From NCBI RefSeq assembly GCF_000285835.1, contig NZ_HE978603.1:1-64000 (forward strand): 64,000 nucleotides of DNA. Direction: 5' to 3'. The notes beneath the pieces were generated by a model. It had not been told where the DNA came from. It did not search any database and saw only the letters and a program-made list of their open reading frames with translations. Below are positions 1 through 14,610 of the stretch, piece by piece. The stretch comes from Brevibacterium senegalense. Lineage in GTDB: Bacteria > Actinomycetota > Actinomycetes > Actinomycetales > Brevibacteriaceae. Every line of letters begins with the position of its first letter. Positions within the stretch are counted from its first letter, which is position 1. Both the position numbers and the translations under genes were made by a program.

Positions 1-391
1 GCACAAACCGCTCACACCAGGCGCAAACACACCCAGCACTCACCGTAAGGCCTGATAAGTTCTACGTTTACATCTACCGCCACCCGCTGCCAGCCGGCCC
101 CCTGAGGGCCACCCTGCTGCAGAGCGACGAGATGAAACTCTATCCCCACCCGGCCCTGCGACGCAAATCCCGTCTCCGTGACCTGCGCCACACGCTTCGC
201 CCCGCTGAAACTGCCCAGCGGATCATCACCGTGTGTGGAACCTGTTGCCGACTGCCGTTCCAGTGGTACCGGGACAACTGCGGTTCGTATCCGACCGGCC
301 ATCCCGTTCTCTTCGGTGTTCCCGTCGAGCAACAGGTATAAACCTACGCCAGGAGTTCACCCACCCGCAACTCAGAACCCTATGGCACCCA
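1..391. other. Non-coding or unassigned left end
   Basis: No gene can be supported here. The longest frame is on the minus strand at 12-332 (106 codons); its translation matches no family I recognise, and a competing plus-strand frame at 132-341 is just as plausible. The stretch is visibly less GC-rich than the rest, with bases such as gataagttctacgtttac near position 55, and lacks the third-position G/C pattern of the neighbouring genes. I looked for a tRNA because of a GGTTCGTATCC-like string near 283 but could not fold a cloverleaf. It could be an intergenic region, a decayed gene or the edge of acquired DNA. Confidence 0.4.
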
Positions 392-1363
392 TCACACCTG
401 GTGAGCGTGCCATGACCGACGGTGGTACACCGCCAGCAGGACGGTGCCCATCACGCCGAACGCGAGCCAGCCGGCCACACCCAGCGGGCCGGCCAGAGCA
501 CCGTCGACCTGCGGGTCACCGGACACCAGCAGGTAGAACGCAGCCGAGGCGTTGAGGGCGCCGTGCGCCACGATCGCCGGCCAGATCGTCCGGCCGGCGA
601 GGGCGAGCCAGCTGAACCACGCGCCTACGGCCACGCAACCGGCGATCATGAGCAGCACTCCCCCACCATCGGGCCGGGAGAAGTTGTAGCCCAGCAGGAT
701 GACCGGCGCGTGCCACGCGCCCCACACGATGCCGGACACGATCACGGCCACCGGGGCTCCCCAGAGTCTGCGCAGGCGCGGCAGCAGGTACCCGCGCCAC
801 CCGATCTCCTCGCCCGCGGCGAAGAAGGCGTTGGGCACGACGGCCGCCACGGGGACGGACACGAGCTGCAACGCCAGCAGCAGGCCGACCGGCAGACCCG
901 TCTCCTGCGCCGCGGATGCCAGGACGGGCAGGCTGCGATCGACCGGAAGGAAGCCCAGCAGTGCCGCGACCGCCACGGACGCCACGACGAGGCCGATCGT
1001 TCCCGCGATCGCCAGGAGGCTCCAGAGCAGGAGGGTGACGAACGGGCGTCTGCGCGTGGCGGGCGGGACACCCAGTCCCAGGTCGGTGAGCATCGTGCGG
1101 AAGCGGATGCCGTGGACCCACCGCATCGTCACCCATGCGGCCAGAGCGGGCGTGAGCATCATGACCGCCGGGAACACCTGGAGCAGGAGGGCTCGGACCG
1201 CGTCCGTCCCGCCGACCGGTCCGGCACCGCCGCTCGCGTAGACGGGTCGCCCGTCGACCAGGAGCCAGAGGGGTGCGAGGACGATCCAGCCGGCGGCCAG
1301 TGCCAGGATCGTGAACACCAGTGCGCCTCGCGCGTCATCGCGCCTCGTCGTGTCCCCGATCAT
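392..1363 (-). CDS. CPBP family intramembrane glutamic protease
   Basis: A 323-residue polytopic membrane protein of the CPBP (CAAX protease and bacteriocin-processing, ABI) family. The family motifs are visible: the paired glutamates and arginine EEIGWRG near residue 200, a following FxxxH-like WGAWHAP, and a later histidine in HGALNAS. The N-terminal half holds several hydrophobic segments. The start is ATG at 1363, with GGGAG eight bases upstream; the frame remains open further upstream into tyrS but without homology. It lies 92 bases downstream of tyrS on the same strand, beyond a hairpin, so it is probably its own unit. The substrate is unknown; members act in prenyl-protein processing or bacteriocin immunity, and many have no assigned role. 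Confidence 0.88.
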   Translation of the reverse strand: MIGDTTRRDDARGALVFTILALAAGWIVLAPLWLLVDGRPVYASGGAGPVGGTDAVRALLLQVFPAVMMLTPALAAWVTMRWVHGIRFRTMLTDLGLGVPPATRRRPFVTLLLWSLLAIAGTIGLVVASVAVAALLGFLPVDRSLPVLASAAQETGLPVGLLLALQLVSVPVAAVVPNAFFAAGEEIGWRGYLLPRLRRLWGAPVAVIVSGIVWGAWHAPVILLGYNFSRPDGGGVLLMIAGCVAVGAWFSWLALAGRTIWPAIVAHGALNASAAFYLLVSGDPQVDGALAGPLGVAGWLAFGVMGTVLLAVYHRRSWHAHQV

Positions 1364-1413
1364 CCGATCACTCCCACCGGCCCCGGTCGTCCACCGCCCC
1401 GCCCGCTGTGCAT

Positions 1414-1439
1414 GGGGCCGCCGCTCCGGACGCGGCCCC
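1414..1439 (-). terminator. Terminator hairpin after tyrS
   Basis: An 8-bp stem (GGGGCCGC / GCGGCCCC) with a 10-base loop lies just after the tyrS stop codon. There is no T-run, as is usual for actinobacterial intrinsic terminators. Confidence 0.5.
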
Positions 1440-1455
1440 TCCTCCGCTGAGGGCC

Positions 1456-2745
1456 TCAGCCCCGGACGACGGTGAGGGCGCCCAGGGTCTTCTTGCCCCG
1501 ACGCAGGACGATGACGCCAGTCTCGCCTGCGTCCAGCACGTCCGCCTGCGTGAGGACCGCGTCCTCGCCGTCGACCTTCGCGTTGTTGACGGAGGCACCG
1601 CCCTCGCGCGTCGCGCGGCGTCCCTCCGACTTGGACTTCACGATGCCGGCCAGCGCGAGCGCGTCCGCGACGGGCAGGCCCTCGGCCAGCTGCGCGGCGG
1701 TCACCTCCCCGCGCGGCAGCTCTGCGGTCGCGGCGGCCAGGGTGGCGGGCGCGATGTCGCGCAGCTCCCCACCGCGGAACAGCGCGTCCGCCGCGGCGAA
1801 CGCCTGTGCCGCCTGCTCCTCGCCGTGGACCATCGCCGTGACCTCGTGCGCGAGTTCCTTCTGCGCCAGTCGCGTGTGGGGCGCCTCCTCGAACCGGACC
1901 CGGATGTCCTCGATCTCCTCGAGCGAGCGGAAGGAGAACACGTGGAGGTACGTGAGGACGTCGCGGTCGTCCGCGTTGAGCCAGAACTGGCTGAAGGCAT
2001 ACGGGCTGGTGAGAGCCGGGTCCAACCAGACCGTGCCGGACTCCGTCTTGCCGAACTTCGTGCCGTCCGCCTTCGTGATGAGCGGCGTCGCCATCGCGTG
2101 GACGGTGCGCTGCTCCACCCGTCGGATGAGGTCCGTGCCCGAGGTCAGATTGCCCCACTGGTCGGAGCCGCCCGTCTGCATCGTGATGCCGTGGCGACGG
2201 TGCAGCTCCAGGAAGTCGTTGCCCTGGAGGATCTGGTAGGAGAACTCCGTGAACGAGATCCCGTGCTCGCTGTTCAGACGCGTCGCGACGGTCTCCTTCG
2301 CGAGCATCCGGTTGACGGAGAAGTGCTTGCCGATGTCCCGCAGGAAGTCGAGTGCGCTGAGCCCGCCGGTCCAGTCCAGATTGTTGACCATCTGAGCGGC
2401 GACGGGTCCGTCGAAATCGAGGAAGCGCTCGATCTGGCCGCGGATGCTCTCCACCCACCCGTCGACGACCTCCCGCGGGTTGAGGGTGCGCTCCCCCGAC
2501 ATGCGCGGATCGCCGATCAGGCCGGTCGCTCCGCCCACCAGCGCGAACGGCTGGTGACCGGCGGCCTGCAGGCGCTTGGCGGTGAGGATCTGGACGAGGT
2601 TCCCCATGTGCAGGCTGGGGGCGGTGGGGTCGAAGCCCACATAGAACCGGACCGTCTCCTCCGTGAGCGCCTTCCGCAGCGCGTCCTCGTCGGTGGACAG
2701 CGCTACCAGCCCTCGTGCCTGCAGTTCGCTGAGGATGTCGGTCAC
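1456..2745 (-). CDS. tyrS: Tyrosyl-tRNA synthetase
   Basis: A class I aminoacyl-tRNA synthetase of 429 residues that charges tRNA-Tyr with tyrosine in the cytoplasm. Visible signatures are the HIGH-type motif in PSLHMGN near residue 48, the TyrRS form of the KMSKS loop (KFGKT, near residue 235), and a C-terminal S4-like RNA-binding segment ending LGALTVVRG. The start is GTG at 2745, preceded by AAGGAAGACT as ribosome-binding site; the longer open frame upstream has no homology. No T-box is apparent in the 115 bases between argH and tyrS. A TACACT hexamer at 2797-2802 could be its -10 box. The length is normal for bacterial TyrRS. Confidence 0.97.
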   Translation of the reverse strand: MTDILSELQARGLVALSTDEDALRKALTEETVRFYVGFDPTAPSLHMGNLVQILTAKRLQAAGHQPFALVGGATGLIGDPRMSGERTLNPREVVDGWVESIRGQIERFLDFDGPVAAQMVNNLDWTGGLSALDFLRDIGKHFSVNRMLAKETVATRLNSEHGISFTEFSYQILQGNDFLELHRRHGITMQTGGSDQWGNLTSGTDLIRRVEQRTVHAMATPLITKADGTKFGKTESGTVWLDPALTSPYAFSQFWLNADDRDVLTYLHVFSFRSLEEIEDIRVRFEEAPHTRLAQKELAHEVTAMVHGEEQAAQAFAAADALFRGGELRDIAPATLAAATAELPRGEVTAAQLAEGLPVADALALAGIVKSKSEGRRATREGGASVNNAKVDGEDAVLTQADVLDAGETGVIVLRRGKKTLGALTVVRG

Positions 2746-2802
2746 AGTCTTCCTTTCCCGCCCGGTCGCGACCTGTGCGGTCGGACGCCGGGTGCAAGTG
2801 TA

Positions 2803-2845
2803 GCCGCCCTCCGGGCGCGCACGGGGTGCGTGTCCGGAGGGCGGC
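2803..2845 (-). terminator. Terminator hairpin after argH
   Basis: A 12-bp perfect stem (CCGGAGGGCGGC and its complement) with a 19-base loop lies 15 bases after the argH stop codon, closing the arginine cluster before tyrS. Confidence 0.65.
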
Positions 2846-2860
2846 GTGAGGGGGTGTCCG

Positions 2861-5532
<2,672 letters not shown>

Positions 5533-5564
5533 GGGGTGGTTCTCCTTGTTCGGTTGTCACGGGT

Positions 5565-5583
5565 GCGCGTCCGCCGGACGCGC
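5565..5583 (-). terminator. Hairpin between argR and argG
   Basis: An 8-bp perfect stem (GCGCGTCC / GGACGCGC) closed by a 3-base loop lies in the argR-argG gap. It could end the argC-R transcript or act as a leader hairpin for argG; the sequence alone does not decide. Confidence 0.4.
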
Positions 5584-5629
5584 GTCTGGGTTCAGTGTGA
5601 GGCATGCGCGTCGTCCGCGCACGCGCAGG

Positions 5630-8374
<2,745 letters not shown>

Positions 8375-8378
<4 letters not shown>

Positions 8379-9328
8379 GCGAGTCCTCCCCTCGTCCTCT
8401 CGAGCGCCTCCGGATCCGCGCTCACCATCGTCCCGATCCCCTCCGTCGTGAAGACCTCCAGGAGGATCGAGTGCGCGACTCGGCCGTCGACGATGTGGGC
8501 GTGGCCCACCCCGGCCTCGACGGCCTCGAGCGCGGCGGTCATCTTGGGGATCATCCCCGAGTCCAGACGGGGCAGCAGCTCCCGCAGCTCGTCGGTCGAG
8601 ATCTGCGAGATGAGGCTGTCCGTGTCCGGCCAGTTCCGGTAGAGACCGGCGACGTCCGTCAGCATCATGAGCTTGTCCGCGCGCATGTGCCGGGCGATCG
8701 CCGCCGCCGCCAGGTCCGCGTTCACGTTGAGCGGTCGACCGGGCTCGCCGCCCGCCTCCGCCGCGATCGAGCAGATGACGGGCACCCGACCGGCGTCCAG
8801 CAGCTCGTGGATGAGGTCCGTGGACACGGACGCGACAGTGCCCACGCGGCCCAGCTCGACGCGTTCGTCGCCCACGACGACGGTGGCGGGCCGCGCCAGC
8901 AGGAGATCGCCGTCCTCGCCGGAGAGGCCCACCGCCGCGCTGCCGTTCTGGTTGATGCGGGCGACGATGTCCCGGTTGACGTCGCCGGCCAGCACCATCC
9001 GGGCCACGTGCGCCGCCTCTTCACTGGTGACGCGCTGGCCCGCACGGAACTCGCTGCTGATCCCCAGCCGGTCGAGCATCGTCGAGATCTGCGGCCCGCC
9101 GCCGTGGACGACGATGGGGCGGATGCCCGCGAAGCGGAGGAACGCGATGTCGTCCGCGAACGCCTGCTGGAGCTCCGGGCTGACCATCGCGTTCCCGCCG
9201 TACTTGATGACGACGGTCGCGCCCGCGAACGTCTTGATCCAGGGCAGCGCCTCCGTGAGGACGTCCGCCTTCGCCTGCGCCTGCGCCAGCCGCTGGGCCG
9301 GTGTCGTGATGGGGTCTGCTGTGCTCAT
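8375..9328 (-). CDS. argB: Acetylglutamate kinase
   Basis: Phosphorylates N-acetylglutamate, the step usually inhibited by arginine; 317 residues. Amino-acid kinase features are the VIKYGGNAM loop near residue 43, the VHGGGPQI motif and the later lysine-containing nucleotide site GMIPKM. A N-terminal extension of roughly 25 residues before the core may form the interlacing helix associated with arginine-sensitive forms; this is an inference. ATGA overlaps link it to argJ upstream and argD downstream. Confidence 0.95.
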
Positions 9329-10512
9329 GTCGAGTATGCGCTGTTCTCTTCGACGTAGTCGTGGGTGAGGTCTGAGGTCCAGACGGTCGCGGATTCCGGA
9401 CCGGATTTCAGGTCGATCTCGACGGTCACCTCGCGGGTGAAGACGACGGACTCGGGGTCGTCGTCCGGGGTCGAGTCCGTGCAGACCCGCACCCCGTTGA
9501 TCGTCACGTCGATGCGGGCGGGATCGAAGGTCGCGTCGGTCGTCCCGACCTGCGCGACGACGCGGCCCCAGTTGGGGTCCTCGCCGAAGATCGCGGCCTT
9601 GAAGAGGTTCGAGCGGGCGACGGATCGGCTGACAGCGACGGCCTCTGCGACGCTCGCCGCTCCCGAGGTCGTGATCGCGATGTCGTGGTGCGCACCCTCC
9701 GCGTCCACATGGAGCTGCCGCATGAGGTCGAGGCACGCGTCCGTGAGGAGCTCCGTGAAGGACCCCTCGTCCGGCGTCGCGCCGGAGGCGCCCGAAGCCA
9801 TGAGGATGACCGTGTCGTTCGTCGACATGCAGCCGTCCGTGTCGAGGCGGTCGAACGACTGCGCGGTCGCCGTGCGCAGCGCGCGGTCCAGCACCGCGGC
9901 CGGCAGGTCCGCGTCCGTCGTGAGGACGACGAGCATCGTCGCGAGACCGGGGGCCAGCATGCCAGCGCCCTTCGCCATGCCGCCCATGCGGTATTCGCCG
10001 GGGGCGCCGGCCGCACCGTCGACCTGCGCGGTGCGCTCGATCGTCTTGGGCACGGTGTCGGTCGTCATGATGGCCTCGGCGGAGTCCTGCCCGTGCCGGG
10101 GCTCGGAGCCCGCAGCCGTGACGAGGTCCGGCAGGCCGCCCAGGATCCGATCCCGGAAGTCCTGGCCGCCCACCCCGATGAGGCCGGTCGAGCAGATGAG
10201 GACGTCCTGCGCGGACACGTCGAGCAGTTCGCCGGCCCGCTCGGCGGTCATGTGGGACGTCTGGAAGCCGAAGCTGCCGGTGTAGCAGTTCGCGCCGCCG
10301 GAGTTGAGCACGACGGCGCGGGCGCGGCCGTCCGCACCGGCGGTCTCCGACCAGAGGACGGGGTTCGCCTTGCAGCGGTTCGACGTGTAGACGGCGGCGA
10401 CCGCGTCGGACGGTCCGTCGTTCACGACGAGGGTGAGGTCAGGCCTGCCGGAGGGCTTGAGGCCCACGGCGCTCCCTGCGGCGCGGAAGCCGGACGGGTG
10501 GGTGATCGTCAT
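9325..10512 (-). CDS. argJ: Bifunctional ornithine acetyltransferase / N-acetylglutamate synthase
   Basis: Recycles the acetyl group from N-acetylornithine to glutamate, so the pathway is of the cyclic type; 395 residues. The self-cleavage site is visible in [14 protein letters not shown], where the Ala-Thr bond is cut and the threonine becomes the N-terminal nucleophile of the beta chain. No separate argA or argE is seen in the window, which fits a working ArgJ. It starts with ATG at 10512, overlapping the argC stop by four bases. Confidence 0.96.
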   Translation of the reverse strand: MTITHPSGFRAAGSAVGLKPSGRPDLTLVVNDGPSDAVAAVYTSNRCKANPVLWSETAGADGRARAVVLNSGGANCYTGSFGFQTSHMTAERAGELLDVSAQDVLICSTGLIGVGGQDFRDRILGGLPDLVTAAGSEPRHGQDSAEAIMTTDTVPKTIERTAQVDGAAGAPGEYRMGGMAKGAGMLAPGLATMLVVLTTDADLPAAVLDRALRTATAQSFDRLDTDGCMSTNDTVILMASGASGATPDEGSFTELLTDACLDLMRQLHVDAEGAHHDIAITTSGAASVAEAVAVSRSVARSNLFKAAIFGEDPNWGRVVAQVGTTDATFDPARIDVTINGVRVCTDSTPDDDPESVVFTREVTVEIDLKSGPESATVWTSDLTHDYVEENSAYST

Positions 10513-11603
10513 GGTGCGACTCCATTCACGGGGAGGGCGAGCGCCTCGTCGAGGCCCAGGGCGAGGTGCGCGGACTGCAGGGCCTGACCCGCGGTGCCGC
10601 GGACCAGGTTGTCGAGGGCCACCGTCACGAGGACGGTCCCGGCCCGGGCATCGAGCGCCCACTGGATCTGCGCGGTGTTCGAGCCGGTGACGGACGACGT
10701 GCGCGGCCACCGGCCCTGCGGCAGGGCAGTCACGAACGGTTCGTCCGCGTAGGCGGACGCGAAGGCCTCTGCTGCACGCTCTGCAGCCTCGTCCGGGCTC
10801 ACACCGGGCACCAGGGGCGCGGAGAGGGTCGCGTGGATGCCGCGGACGACGGGGACGAGAGTGGGGGTGAAGGAGATTCTCACGGCGCCGTCGTGCTGCC
10901 GGCCCGGGTCGACGCCCAGCACTCCGGCGAGGTTCTGCTCGATCTCCGGGACGTGCCGGTGCGTTCCCGCCTGCCCGTACGAGCTCACGTCGGAGAGGAT
11001 CTCACCGGCCAGCAGGTGGGGCTTGAGCGCCTTCCCCGCGCCGGAGACCCCGTTGGCCAGTGCCGCGGTGAGTCGGGTCGGGTCGACGAACCCGGCGGCG
11101 AGGAGCGGCTGGAGACCCAGAGTCACGGCGGTGACGTTGCAGCCGGGGACGGCGATCCGCGTCGCCTCACGGAGAGCCTCGCGCTGCTTCGTCCCGTCCG
11201 CGCGCAGGAGCTCCGGGAGTCCATAGGTCCACGTGCCGGGGTGCTCGCCGCCGTAGAACTCCGTCCACGCCGACGCGTCCTGCAGCCGGTGGTCGGCGGC
11301 GAGGTCGAGGATGAGGGTCCCGGGGCTCGTCTGCTCGAGCTCCGCGGCGATCGCCCCAGAGGCGCCGTGCGGCAGCGCGAGGACGACGACGTCGTGACCC
11401 GCGAGCTCCTGCGCGGTCGAGGGGACGATGACCCGGTCCGCGTACGCCGCGAGGTGGGGCTGGTGCTGACCCAGCGCGTCGCCCGCCGTCGAATGGCCCG
11501 CGACCGTCGTGACGCGAAGGCGCGGGTGCCCGGCCAGCAGGCGGAGGAGCTCACCGCCCGCGTACCCGGTGGCACCAGAGACCGCCACAGTGTATTCACT
11601 CAT
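10509..11603 (-). CDS. argC: N-acetyl-gamma-glutamyl-phosphate reductase
   Basis: NADPH-dependent reductase of the third arginine step; 364 residues from the ATG at 11603. The N-terminal dinucleotide fold ([12 protein letters not shown]) and the catalytic cysteine in AVPGCNVTA are clear. An in-frame ATG at 11615 would add MIIR, but a TATGAT hexamer at 11611-11616 places the probable transcript start at the 11603 ATG, so I prefer the shorter, leaderless form. It is the first gene of the argCJBDFR unit and is divergent from the quinone oxidoreductase gene. Confidence 0.95.
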   Translation of the reverse strand: MSEYTVAVSGATGYAGGELLRLLAGHPRLRVTTVAGHSTAGDALGQHQPHLAAYADRVIVPSTAQELAGHDVVVLALPHGASGAIAAELEQTSPGTLILDLAADHRLQDASAWTEFYGGEHPGTWTYGLPELLRADGTKQREALREATRIAVPGCNVTAVTLGLQPLLAAGFVDPTRLTAALANGVSGAGKALKPHLLAGEILSDVSSYGQAGTHRHVPEIEQNLAGVLGVDPGRQHDGAVRISFTPTLVPVVRGIHATLSAPLVPGVSPDEAAERAAEAFASAYADEPFVTALPQGRWPRTSSVTGSNTAQIQWALDARAGTVLVTVALDNLVRGTAGQALQSAHLALGLDEALALPVNGVAP

Positions 11604-11616
11604 GCGAATAATCATA
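11593..11616 (-). promoter_or_regulatory. argC promoter with ARG-box-like operator
   Basis: TATGAT (11611-11616) is followed after seven bases by the argC ATG. An 18-bp imperfect inverted repeat, TATTCGCATGAGTGAATA, covers 11593-11610 and includes the start codon. Its TATTC/GAATA ends resemble ArgR half-sites. ArgR binding here would block transcription initiation. No clear -35 box is seen. Confidence 0.55.
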
Positions 11617-11754
11617 CACCCTGTTGTCCGGCACGGGGTGCACCGCGCGTCCGACTGCCGAACGCTCTCGTGCCGCAGCGCGGCTGCGCGTTAGTGTCGT
11701 GCTGTCAGCGTAGACCCGAACCGGCGCGGCGACCGCGCGGAGATGAGGCGGACC

Positions 11755-12735
11755 ATGGTGGAAGCATTCGGAGTGAGGGCCCTGGAGGCCGGAGGACCCG
11801 AGGTCCTCGAGTACGGACCGATCGACGTCGCGGAGCCGGGCGAGGGCGAGATCCTCGTCGAGGTGCACGCCGCGGGCATCAACTTCATCGACACGTACCG
11901 CCGCTCCGGTGTGTACCCCATGGACTACCCCCACACCGTGGGCGTCGAGGGCGCCGGCGTCGTGACCGCCGTGGGCGAGGGCGTCACCCTCTGGAGTGAG
12001 GGCGATCGCGTCGCCTGGCACGATGCGCCGGGCTCGTACGCGACGCATGCGATCGTCCGTGCCGACGTGGCGATGCGGGTGCCGGAGGGCGTCGACTTCG
12101 CCGCCGCCGCGGCGATCCCGCTCCAGGGCCTCACCGCCCAGTACCTCGTGACCGACTCGCACCGGATCGTGCCGGGTCAGACGGCCCTCGTCCACGCGGC
12201 CGCCGGCGGCGTGGGCCTCCTGCTCATCCAGCTCATCAAGCACCTGGGCGGACGGGTCATCGGCACCGTGTCGACGGAGGAGAAGGCGCAGCTGGCCCGC
12301 GACGCCGGTGCGGACGAGGTGTTCCTCTACGGCGAGGGCGTCGACGTCGCGCAGAAGGTCTTCGACCTCACGGACGGCCGCGGCGTCGACGTGGCGTACG
12401 ACGGAGTCGGCAAGGACACCTTCGATGCGTCGCTGCGGGCGACCGCGGTGCGCGGCTCGCTCGTCCTCTTCGGCGGCGCGTCCGGACAGGTGCCGCCGTT
12501 CGACATCCAGCGCCTCAACGGCGAGGGCGGCGTCTTCCTCTCCCGTCCCTCGCTCGCCTGGTTCGTACGCACGCCGGAGGAGCTCGCCGAGCGCTCGGCC
12601 ATGCTCTTCGATGGCCTGAAGGACGGCTGGCTGGACTTCCGCGTGGGGCAGACGTTCCCCCTCGCGGAGGCAGAGGAGGCCCACCGCGCCCTCGAGGGTC
12701 GCCGCACGACGGGCAAGGTCATCCTCACCGTCTGA
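11755..12735 (+). CDS. Quinone oxidoreductase (zinc-independent MDR family)
   Basis: A 326-residue medium-chain reductase of the zeta-crystallin/QorA type, expected to reduce quinones or enones with NADPH. The N-terminal GroES-like part contains INFIDTYRRSGVYP, and the nucleotide fold carries AAAGGVGLLL near residue 150. The catalytic zinc ligands of alcohol dehydrogenases are absent. The start at 11755 has GAGGCGG just upstream; an ATG 12 bases earlier lacks a spaced ribosome site. It is divergent from argC and followed by a hairpin, so it is monocistronic. Confidence 0.92.
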   Translation: MVEAFGVRALEAGGPEVLEYGPIDVAEPGEGEILVEVHAAGINFIDTYRRSGVYPMDYPHTVGVEGAGVVTAVGEGVTLWSEGDRVAWHDAPGSYATHAIVRADVAMRVPEGVDFAAAAAIPLQGLTAQYLVTDSHRIVPGQTALVHAAAGGVGLLLIQLIKHLGGRVIGTVSTEEKAQLARDAGADEVFLYGEGVDVAQKVFDLTDGRGVDVAYDGVGKDTFDASLRATAVRGSLVLFGGASGQVPPFDIQRLNGEGGVFLSRPSLAWFVRTPEELAERSAMLFDGLKDGWLDFRVGQTFPLAEAEEAHRALEGRRTTGKVILTV

Positions 12736-12760
12736 GTCGAGCCACCGCACCCTCTCACAG

Positions 12761-12796
12761 CGCGCCCCCACCCACCCTCCGGCGGGCGGGGGCGCG
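12761..12796 (+). terminator. Terminator hairpin after the quinone oxidoreductase
   Basis: A 9-bp GC stem (CGCGCCCCC / GGGGGCGCG) with an 18-base loop that can pair partly within itself, 25 bases after the stop codon. Confidence 0.55.
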
Positions 12797-12911
12797 GTGT
12801 CATGCGGACTGTTGCGGAATATGACGAACGATGTCTCTCCCGCGGTGCGGGGAGTCCAGAATGTGAACGTTTGCCGGCGATCCCGGCTCCGCACTCAGAC
12901 GAGGACACCCC

Positions 12912-13877
12912 TTGATCGAACTCAGAGATCTCCGCAAGGAGTTCGCAGGCGTCACCGCGCTGGAGGGCATCTCGCTGTCCGTCGCCGCCGGAGAGATCCA
13001 TGGCATCGTAGGCCGCTCCGGCGCCGGCAAATCGACCCTCATCCGCTGCCTCACCGGGCTCGAGCCCGCGACGAGCGGCAGCGCAGTCGTCGACGGACTC
13101 GACATCACGCAGCAGCGCGGCGCCGCCCTGCGCCGGTCGCGCCGCAGCATCGGCATGGTCTTCCAGCACGCGAACCTGCTGGACTCCCGCACCGCGCTGG
13201 CGAACGTCGAGCACCCGCTCCAGGTCGCCGGGGTCCCCCGCGCCGAGCGACGCGCCCGCGCACGCGAGCTGCTCGACCTCGTGGGGCTGTCCGATCGTGC
13301 CGGGAACCACCCCGCACAGCTGTCCGGCGGTCAGCAGCAGCGCGTCGGCATCGCCCGCGCGCTGGCGACGGAGCCCAGGATCCTCCTCTGCGACGAGCCG
13401 ACGAGCGCTCTCGACACGCAGACGACGGGCCAGATCCTCTCCCTCATCTCCTCGCTGCGCGACCGCCTGGACATCACCGTGCTCATCATCACGCACGAGA
13501 TGTCCGTGGTCCGCGAGATCTGCGACTCAGCCACGCTGCTGGAGAACGGGGCCGTCACGCAGACCGGCTCTCTCCAGGAGATCCTCTCCTCCCCAGGCAC
13601 CCCGCTCGCCAAGGACCTCGTCCCCCTGCCGCCGTCCCCCCAGGGCATCGACGGACGCGCCCTCGAGGTGTCGCTCGCGGGCACGTCGCTCGCCCAGGTC
13701 TTCGCACTCGCACGTGCGGCCGGAGCGCCCGAGGCCGAGGTCGAGTCCGGCACCCTCGAGACGATCGACGGGAAGCCGGTGGGCCGCATCCGCCTGCTCT
13801 GCGCGGACCGCGATGCTCGCGACGCCCTCTCCTCCATCCTGCGCGACGGCGGGATCCACGTCGAGGAGGCCGCATGA
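12912..13877 (+). CDS. metN: Methionine ABC transporter ATP-binding protein
   Basis: ATPase of the MetNIQ D/L-methionine importer; 321 residues. Walker A GRSGAGKST is near residue 37, the ABC signature LSGGQQQR near 137 and Walker B ILLCDEPTSAL near 157. After the ATPase core comes a C-terminal NIL-type domain of about 80 residues that senses methionine in the family. The start is a TTG at 12912, chosen because the family sequence MIELRDL begins there. It overlaps metI by ATGA. The 176 bases upstream show no S-box or other SAM riboswitch that I can recognise. Confidence 0.94.
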   Translation: MIELRDLRKEFAGVTALEGISLSVAAGEIHGIVGRSGAGKSTLIRCLTGLEPATSGSAVVDGLDITQQRGAALRRSRRSIGMVFQHANLLDSRTALANVEHPLQVAGVPRAERRARARELLDLVGLSDRAGNHPAQLSGGQQQRVGIARALATEPRILLCDEPTSALDTQTTGQILSLISSLRDRLDITVLIITHEMSVVREICDSATLLENGAVTQTGSLQEILSSPGTPLAKDLVPLPPSPQGIDGRALEVSLAGTSLAQVFALARAAGAPEAEVESGTLETIDGKPVGRIRLLCADRDARDALSSILRDGGIHVEEAA

Positions 13878-14557
13878 CCGCCGACCGCCCCACCTGGTTC
13901 GAGAACCCGGCCATCCGCGTGGAGCTGTGGCCCGCACTGGGCGACACCCTTCTCATGACGCTCTTCGCGACGCTCTTCGCGATCATCGCCGGTCTGCCCC
14001 TGGGCATCTGGCTCTACATGACGGCGAAGAAATCGCTCGCGGCGAACCCCGTGGTCTACCGCGTCGTGTCCGTCGTCGTCGACATCGGCCGCTCGATCCC
14101 GTTCATCATCCTCATGATCGCGCTCATCCCCCTGGCCCGCTTCATCACGGATTCGGCCCTGGGCTGGCAGGCGGCGGTCGTGTCGCTCACCGTGAGCGCC
14201 ATCCCGTTCTACGCGCGCCTCGTCGAGTCCGCGCTGCGCGAGGTGTCCGCGGGCAAGATCGAAGCGGTCCAGATGATGGGAGCCGGCCGGTGGCAGCTCA
14301 TCCGGCAGGTGCTCGTCCCCGAGGCGCTGCCCGGCCTCGTCTCCGGCGCGACGGTCACGTCCGTGGCGCTCGTGAGCTACACGGCGATGGCCGGTGCCGT
14401 GGGCGGCGGCGGTCTGGGCGCCCTCGCCATCTCATACGGCTACCAGCGCTACCAGACGGACACGATGATCGCGTGCATCGTCCTGCTCGTCGCCTGCGTC
14501 GGCCTCATCCAGCTGCTGGGCGATCTGCTCGCCCGCGCGGTCGATCACCGCAAGTGA
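13874..14557 (+). CDS. metI: Methionine ABC transporter permease
   Basis: The inner-membrane permease of the importer; 227 residues with about five hydrophobic segments. The EAA loop that contacts the ATPase is visible as VQMMGAGRWQLIRQVLVPEALPG. The gene sits between metN (4-base overlap) and metQ (53-base gap), the standard order. Confidence 0.94.
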   Translation: MTADRPTWFENPAIRVELWPALGDTLLMTLFATLFAIIAGLPLGIWLYMTAKKSLAANPVVYRVVSVVVDIGRSIPFIILMIALIPLARFITDSALGWQAAVVSLTVSAIPFYARLVESALREVSAGKIEAVQMMGAGRWQLIRQVLVPEALPGLVSGATVTSVALVSYTAMAGAVGGGGLGALAISYGYQRYQTDTMIACIVLLVACVGLIQLLGDLLARAVDHRK

Positions 14558-14610
14558 TCGCTCCGGACTCCCCCAGCCTCACCCACCACCGCATCATCCG
14601 AAGGAGAACC

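Noticed and set aside
283-300. tRNA suggested by a GGTTCGTATCC-like T-loop
   Set aside because: No acceptor or anticodon stems could be paired around it.
1364-2797. N-terminal extension of the CPBP protease through tyrS
   Set aside because: The frame is open but its translation is an Arg/Gly/Pro-rich shadow of tyrS; a good ribosome site precedes ATG 1363.
12736-12911. SAM riboswitch upstream of metNIQ
   Set aside because: The gap has only a terminator hairpin and scattered repeats; I could not find the S-box or SAM-II/IV core sequences.
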